64,000 nt of DNA, taken from contig NC_068976.1 in assembly GCF_016808095.1 (NCBI RefSeq), forward strand, positions 11,131,001 through 11,195,000, written 5' to 3'. This DNA comes from Vigna angularis. Lineage: Eukaryota; Streptophyta; Magnoliopsida; Fabales; Fabaceae. Shown here piece after piece: positions 60,961 to 64,000 of this stretch. The notes under the pieces were generated by a model. That model was given only the letters and a program-made list of their open reading frames with translations. It searched no databases and was not told the DNA's origin. Numbering within the stretch: the first letter of the stretch is position 1; each line of letters starts with the position of its first letter. The position numbers were made by a program, and so were the translations under genes.

Positions 60961-61858
60961 TTTAAGATCTTTAATAATATGATTCAAACTTTTTTAATGA
61001 AGAGCTAAAATCATTGTCATTGTGGTTAATAGGATGTTGGTGCAAGATAGCTCTACTAGTGAGAGATAAATAGAGCCTGTAGACATTTTATAATTGTTTT
61101 GCACAGGCATAATTTAGGCAAACTAAAGAGTAACATGGAGAAAAATGAACCTAATAATTTATATTGGTTCACCTCTCATACTAAGGCTACGTCTAGTCAC
61201 TTAACCAACCTTGACTAATCAAATCCCTTAACTAATCATCTCTAGGTAACAATGAATATCATTCTCTCCATGTTACAAGTATAAACCTCTCTAAGCATCC
61301 TTCTCAATCTCTCCTTGAGATAAAGAACTTTCAATTACAATAACAATAATAGTTTCTCATGTAGGAGAGTATAATAAAGTTCAGAGTGTATATTTCATAA
61401 TGTGAAGGATATTACAATGATTAACATGCCACCTAATCTCACTCAACAAATTGACTTAACCCTATAGTCAGAAAGTATTATATCTATGAATATTTCTTGA
61501 ATGATTTGACAATTTTGCAGCCCTTTGGTATTTACACTAGTGTAAAAATATTTTTTATAGAGACTTTTTTATACTAGTTATAATCTAAACAGTATAAAAA
61601 GTAACGCAATAACGAAACTGTAAATAAGATAACATTTTTTATACCAATTATAGTTATAATCGATATAGAAAGTGGGTGTGGTGGCCTTTTTGTGATAAAG
61701 AAAAAACATTTTCTATAAATTATAACTGGTACAAAAAGTTGTTTCTTATTTTTTTTATTACTGAACACAAAGGTCATCTTAAAGCATCATCTCTCGTTTA
61801 GGGTTCTCAAAGCATTCTCTCTCGTATAGGGTTCATCGCGATTTTAAATCTTTAGCTC

Positions 61859-62040
61859 TGCGACAAGAACAAGGAGGTCATCGCCTTTGTCGATGGGATT
61901 AAGTTGTTGGTTCGCGCACTATACACAGGAGTTGTGACAACAAAAGAGAATGCAACATGCACATTGTTGTGGATGTCACAAGTGGAGGAGAACAAGGCAA
62001 CAATTAGGTAGTCCAATTCGATTCCACCATTGGTGAGCCT
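61859..62040 (+). pseudogene. ARM-repeat (U-box type) gene fragment inside the CACTA element
   Basis: Reads CDKNKEVIAFVDGIKLLVRA, LYTGVVTTKENATCTLLWMS, QVEENKATI, stop, SNSIPPLVSL. This matches the armadillo repeats of plant U-box ubiquitin ligases (NKE.IA..GGI..LV.AL..GT..TKENA...LL.LSQVEENK..I). After it, SNMVDN in another frame resembles a later part of the same protein. In-frame TAG and the frame change show it is dead. Confidence 0.6.
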
Positions 62041-62782
62041 TCAAACATGGTGGACAACGTCGTTTGTTATCGAAGTAACATGCATAGGATCTTGTGCCAC
62101 TTATGCCAACCTTGGTGTAAATGTATTAATAGGTGGTGGTGCCACCACACTTGCAATACTTGGAGGGGTAGTTTCCTTCAACAACGATGACGAAGATGGG
62201 TTGATGTCAAAAGGATGAGCTTAGATTTGTAACTGGAATGGTTGATGAGATAAGGGGGTTTGGGTGTAGGAAGGTAGGGTTGGTGAAATGAAAATGGGCT
62301 CGAGGAAGGTGGTGTTGGATGTAAGCAAGACCCATAAAAACACTCATTTGTTATATACTGCACAATAACCTCCCTGATCATGTAGGAAGAATGGGCAACT
62401 AGTCTAGCTCCTGATTTGCAAGCTCAAATAAATGAGACACTAAAAGAATAACTCCACATTTTGTTTTGGAACTTTTAACCTTGCCACTCATGACGAATAT
62501 TAAACACGGAGAGAGGAAACTATTCTTGGTGATCGTAACATTTTGTGGGCAATTAGAGGAGGCGGTGAAACTACCATTGTTGAGGTTACACCTATGAAGG
62601 CTTCATGAATGAGGTATTCTTACACATGACAACATCCGAACATGTTTTCATAAATAAAGTTTTCAGACTTTTCTTTGTATTTTTCTTTGTTTACTAATAT
62701 AAGAATTTTCATTTATCTCTTTCTTACCTTTAAATCTTTTTTTAAGGTTGAAACTTTTGTTGTAACACAAGTAATATTCTAG

Positions 62783-63025
62783 TTGAATGTTTTTGAAGCT
62801 TACGGAGTGGCACTTGCACTTGTTGCACAAGCCTTTATGGGTAAAAAGTTGTATCTTATCCAAGATGCTTATAATTTATTCCAACAACTTCAACAAACTA
62901 AGATTATAACTTTGAGGAATGCTCCCTCTGTTTATACTCCCAATAAGAAAGTGGTGACGGATTTTTCTTTAGAAAGAGGTCTTTGTGCATTGCTTATTGG
63001 GTTGCTCGATGAATGTCGATCATGA
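62783..63025 (+). other. Unidentified 80-codon open frame in the CACTA interior
   Basis: Frame VFEAYGVALALVAQAFMGKK ... LFQQLQQTKIITLRNAPSVY ... ERGLCALLIGLLDECRS. Composition is protein-like (few Ser/Lys runs, no low complexity), unlike the AT-rich shadows nearby, so it may be another captured exon. I do not recognise the family. The TRIM inserted 12 bases after its stop. Confidence 0.3.
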
Positions 63026-63036
63026 TTGGGACTAGA

Positions 63037-63413
63037 TATTATAAAATGGGTTTTAAGCCTAACTCAACCCCACAAAACCGGCTTGTAAGGTGAGGTTTGC
63101 ACCCACTTATAAACTATGAATTGGCCTTATCTCTAGTCGATGTAGGACTTCCAACACACCCCCTTCACGCCAAGGTATAGACATCTCGTGCGTGATAGTA
63201 GAAATTGGGTGGTCCGATAACGGGTAGAATAGAAGAATAAAATGTCCACTTAGAACTCGCTAGGATAGGCTCTAAACCATGGCTCTGATACCATATTAGA
63301 AAGTGGGTTTTAAGCCTAACTCAACCCCACAAAACCGGCTTGTAAGGTGAGGTTTGCACCCACTTATAAACTATGAATTGCCCTTAACTCTAGTCGATGT
63401 AGGACTTCCAACA
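63037..63413 (-). mobile_element. TRIM retroelement, copy 2
   Basis: A 377-bp miniature LTR element with two 120-bp LTRs (63037-63156 and 63294-63413) ending CTTCCAACA. The perfect target duplication is CTAGA (63032-63036 and 63414-63418). Between the LTRs are a polypurine tract (GAAGGGGGTG on the minus strand) and a primer-binding site TGGTATCAGAGCCATGG, matching initiator tRNA-Met. Same family as 43322-43669. The LTR outer base is T-A instead of T-G, a later mutation. Confidence 0.93.
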
Positions 63414-63595
63414 CTAGATACCGATAGAAACACAAGAATTCATGTTACAAAAGGTGTATAAACCTATCATTTTAAATGTACTTTTTATATCGATTATGTG
63501 CTTAATTGGTATAAAAGTGACACTTTCTATACCAATTCTAGAATCGGTATAGAAAAACTTTTTTAACTAATATAAATATCTTTCATGCACGAGTG

Positions 63596-64000
63596 TTCTC
63601 TCATATTCTTATCTTTTTCATCTTGGTATTTATATTTACATTGTGGTATTTGGTCGTTGATGCTTATTTCAGTTGAGTTTAATCTTTATATCTTCTTGTT
63701 ACTTCATTTGTAAGTACTTGATATGAAAATCAAAGTGTATTATTTCATGTGAATTAGCAAATCTTTCCTTATCTGTCATTCAACCATTTGAATTTCAAAC
63801 TTTATACCGTCATGTGGCTTCAATCATATGGAGATTCTCTTGTATTCTTTGATTTGTAAAGTATTTCCTTGCTCGTGCTTGGTTTATAATTGTATGATAG
63901 TATTCATAATATTCAATAAGAAAGGATTTTCTTGTATATATATTCAATAGTCTTGCTTCATAATCCTTTTATTTTGATAATATGATAATCTCTTGATTGA
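63596..64000. other. AT-rich sequence at the window edge
   Basis: No gene seen; the window ends here. Confidence 0.5.

Larger units (their letters stand above)
61535..63595. mobile_element. Probable non-autonomous CACTA (En/Spm) element carrying gene fragments
   Basis: The left end CACTAGTGTAAAAATA (61535) and the inverse of the right end (CACTCGTGCATGAAAG, ending 63595) are imperfect inverted repeats with the CACTA-type start. Both ends carry subterminal copies of a TATACCAATTATAATCGATA-like motif in both orientations (61590-61740 and 63475-63560). The flanks are TTA and TTC, not a clean 3-bp duplication. No transposase was seen. The interior holds an ARM-repeat fragment, an unidentified frame and a TRIM insertion. 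About 2.06 kb. Confidence 0.55.

Noticed and set aside
61535..63595. Phosphoglycerate kinase-like reading of the GGGATTLAI segment
   Set aside because: Only a short glycine-rich resemblance; the neighbouring ARM-repeat match explains the region better.

Overview
This is eukaryotic plant nuclear DNA, AT-rich, with intron-split genes and many nested transposable elements. The host is a eudicot, and I infer a warm-season legume (Vigna/Phaseolus type) because several repeats (the TRIM family, and the LTRs full of GAACG/CGTTC motifs) resemble repeats I know from those genomes. That assignment rests on memory, not on a search.

Four host genes can be reconstructed from splice junctions and reading frame. 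(1) Positions 1-7562 (+) hold the last four exons of a nucleotide-sugar transporter of the UGNT1 type, cut by the left edge of the window. (2) Positions 12846-15465 (+) hold a five-exon ubiquitin-fold protein related to the U11/U12-25K family. (3) Positions 32074-35356 (+) hold a four-exon kinase with a C-terminal membrane anchor, resembling KOC1 of the chloroplast outer envelope. (4) Positions 48012-54737 (-) hold a complete twelve-exon hydroxyproline O-galactosyltransferase (HPGT2/3 type), a Golgi enzyme of arabinogalactan-protein glycosylation. As I recall, the Arabidopsis counterparts of all four lie close together on chromosome 4 (At4g32272, At4g32270, At4g32250, At4g32120), so this looks like a conserved gene block stretched by transposons. 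The genes do not form one pathway.

The rest is mobile or decayed DNA. A young, internally deleted Ty3/gypsy chromovirus (2441-5098) sits antisense in the transporter's 6.5-kb intron. An older Ty3/gypsy remnant lies at about 8480-11690. A family of long LTRs (2.6-2.8 kb for the clean copies) occurs as solo LTRs with perfect 5-bp target duplications at 23275-25881 and 55274-58100, as a composite at 37368-42633, and as a diverged relative at about 20090-21989. The full copies carry hairpin-forming tandem repeats, conserved splice donors and a 21-codon ORF whose differences between copies are almost all silent. Other insertions are two TRIM elements (43322-43669, 63037-63413), a foldback MITE (30095-30359), a probable CACTA element carrying an ARM-repeat gene fragment (61535-63595), a gag/protease remnant (59738-60960), a plastid DNA insertion with rps11-rpoA sequence (about 28330-28820), and an AHSA1 gene fragment inside an intron of the galactosyltransferase gene (49575-49796). 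The remaining stretches are AT-rich intergenic DNA in which I see no gene.
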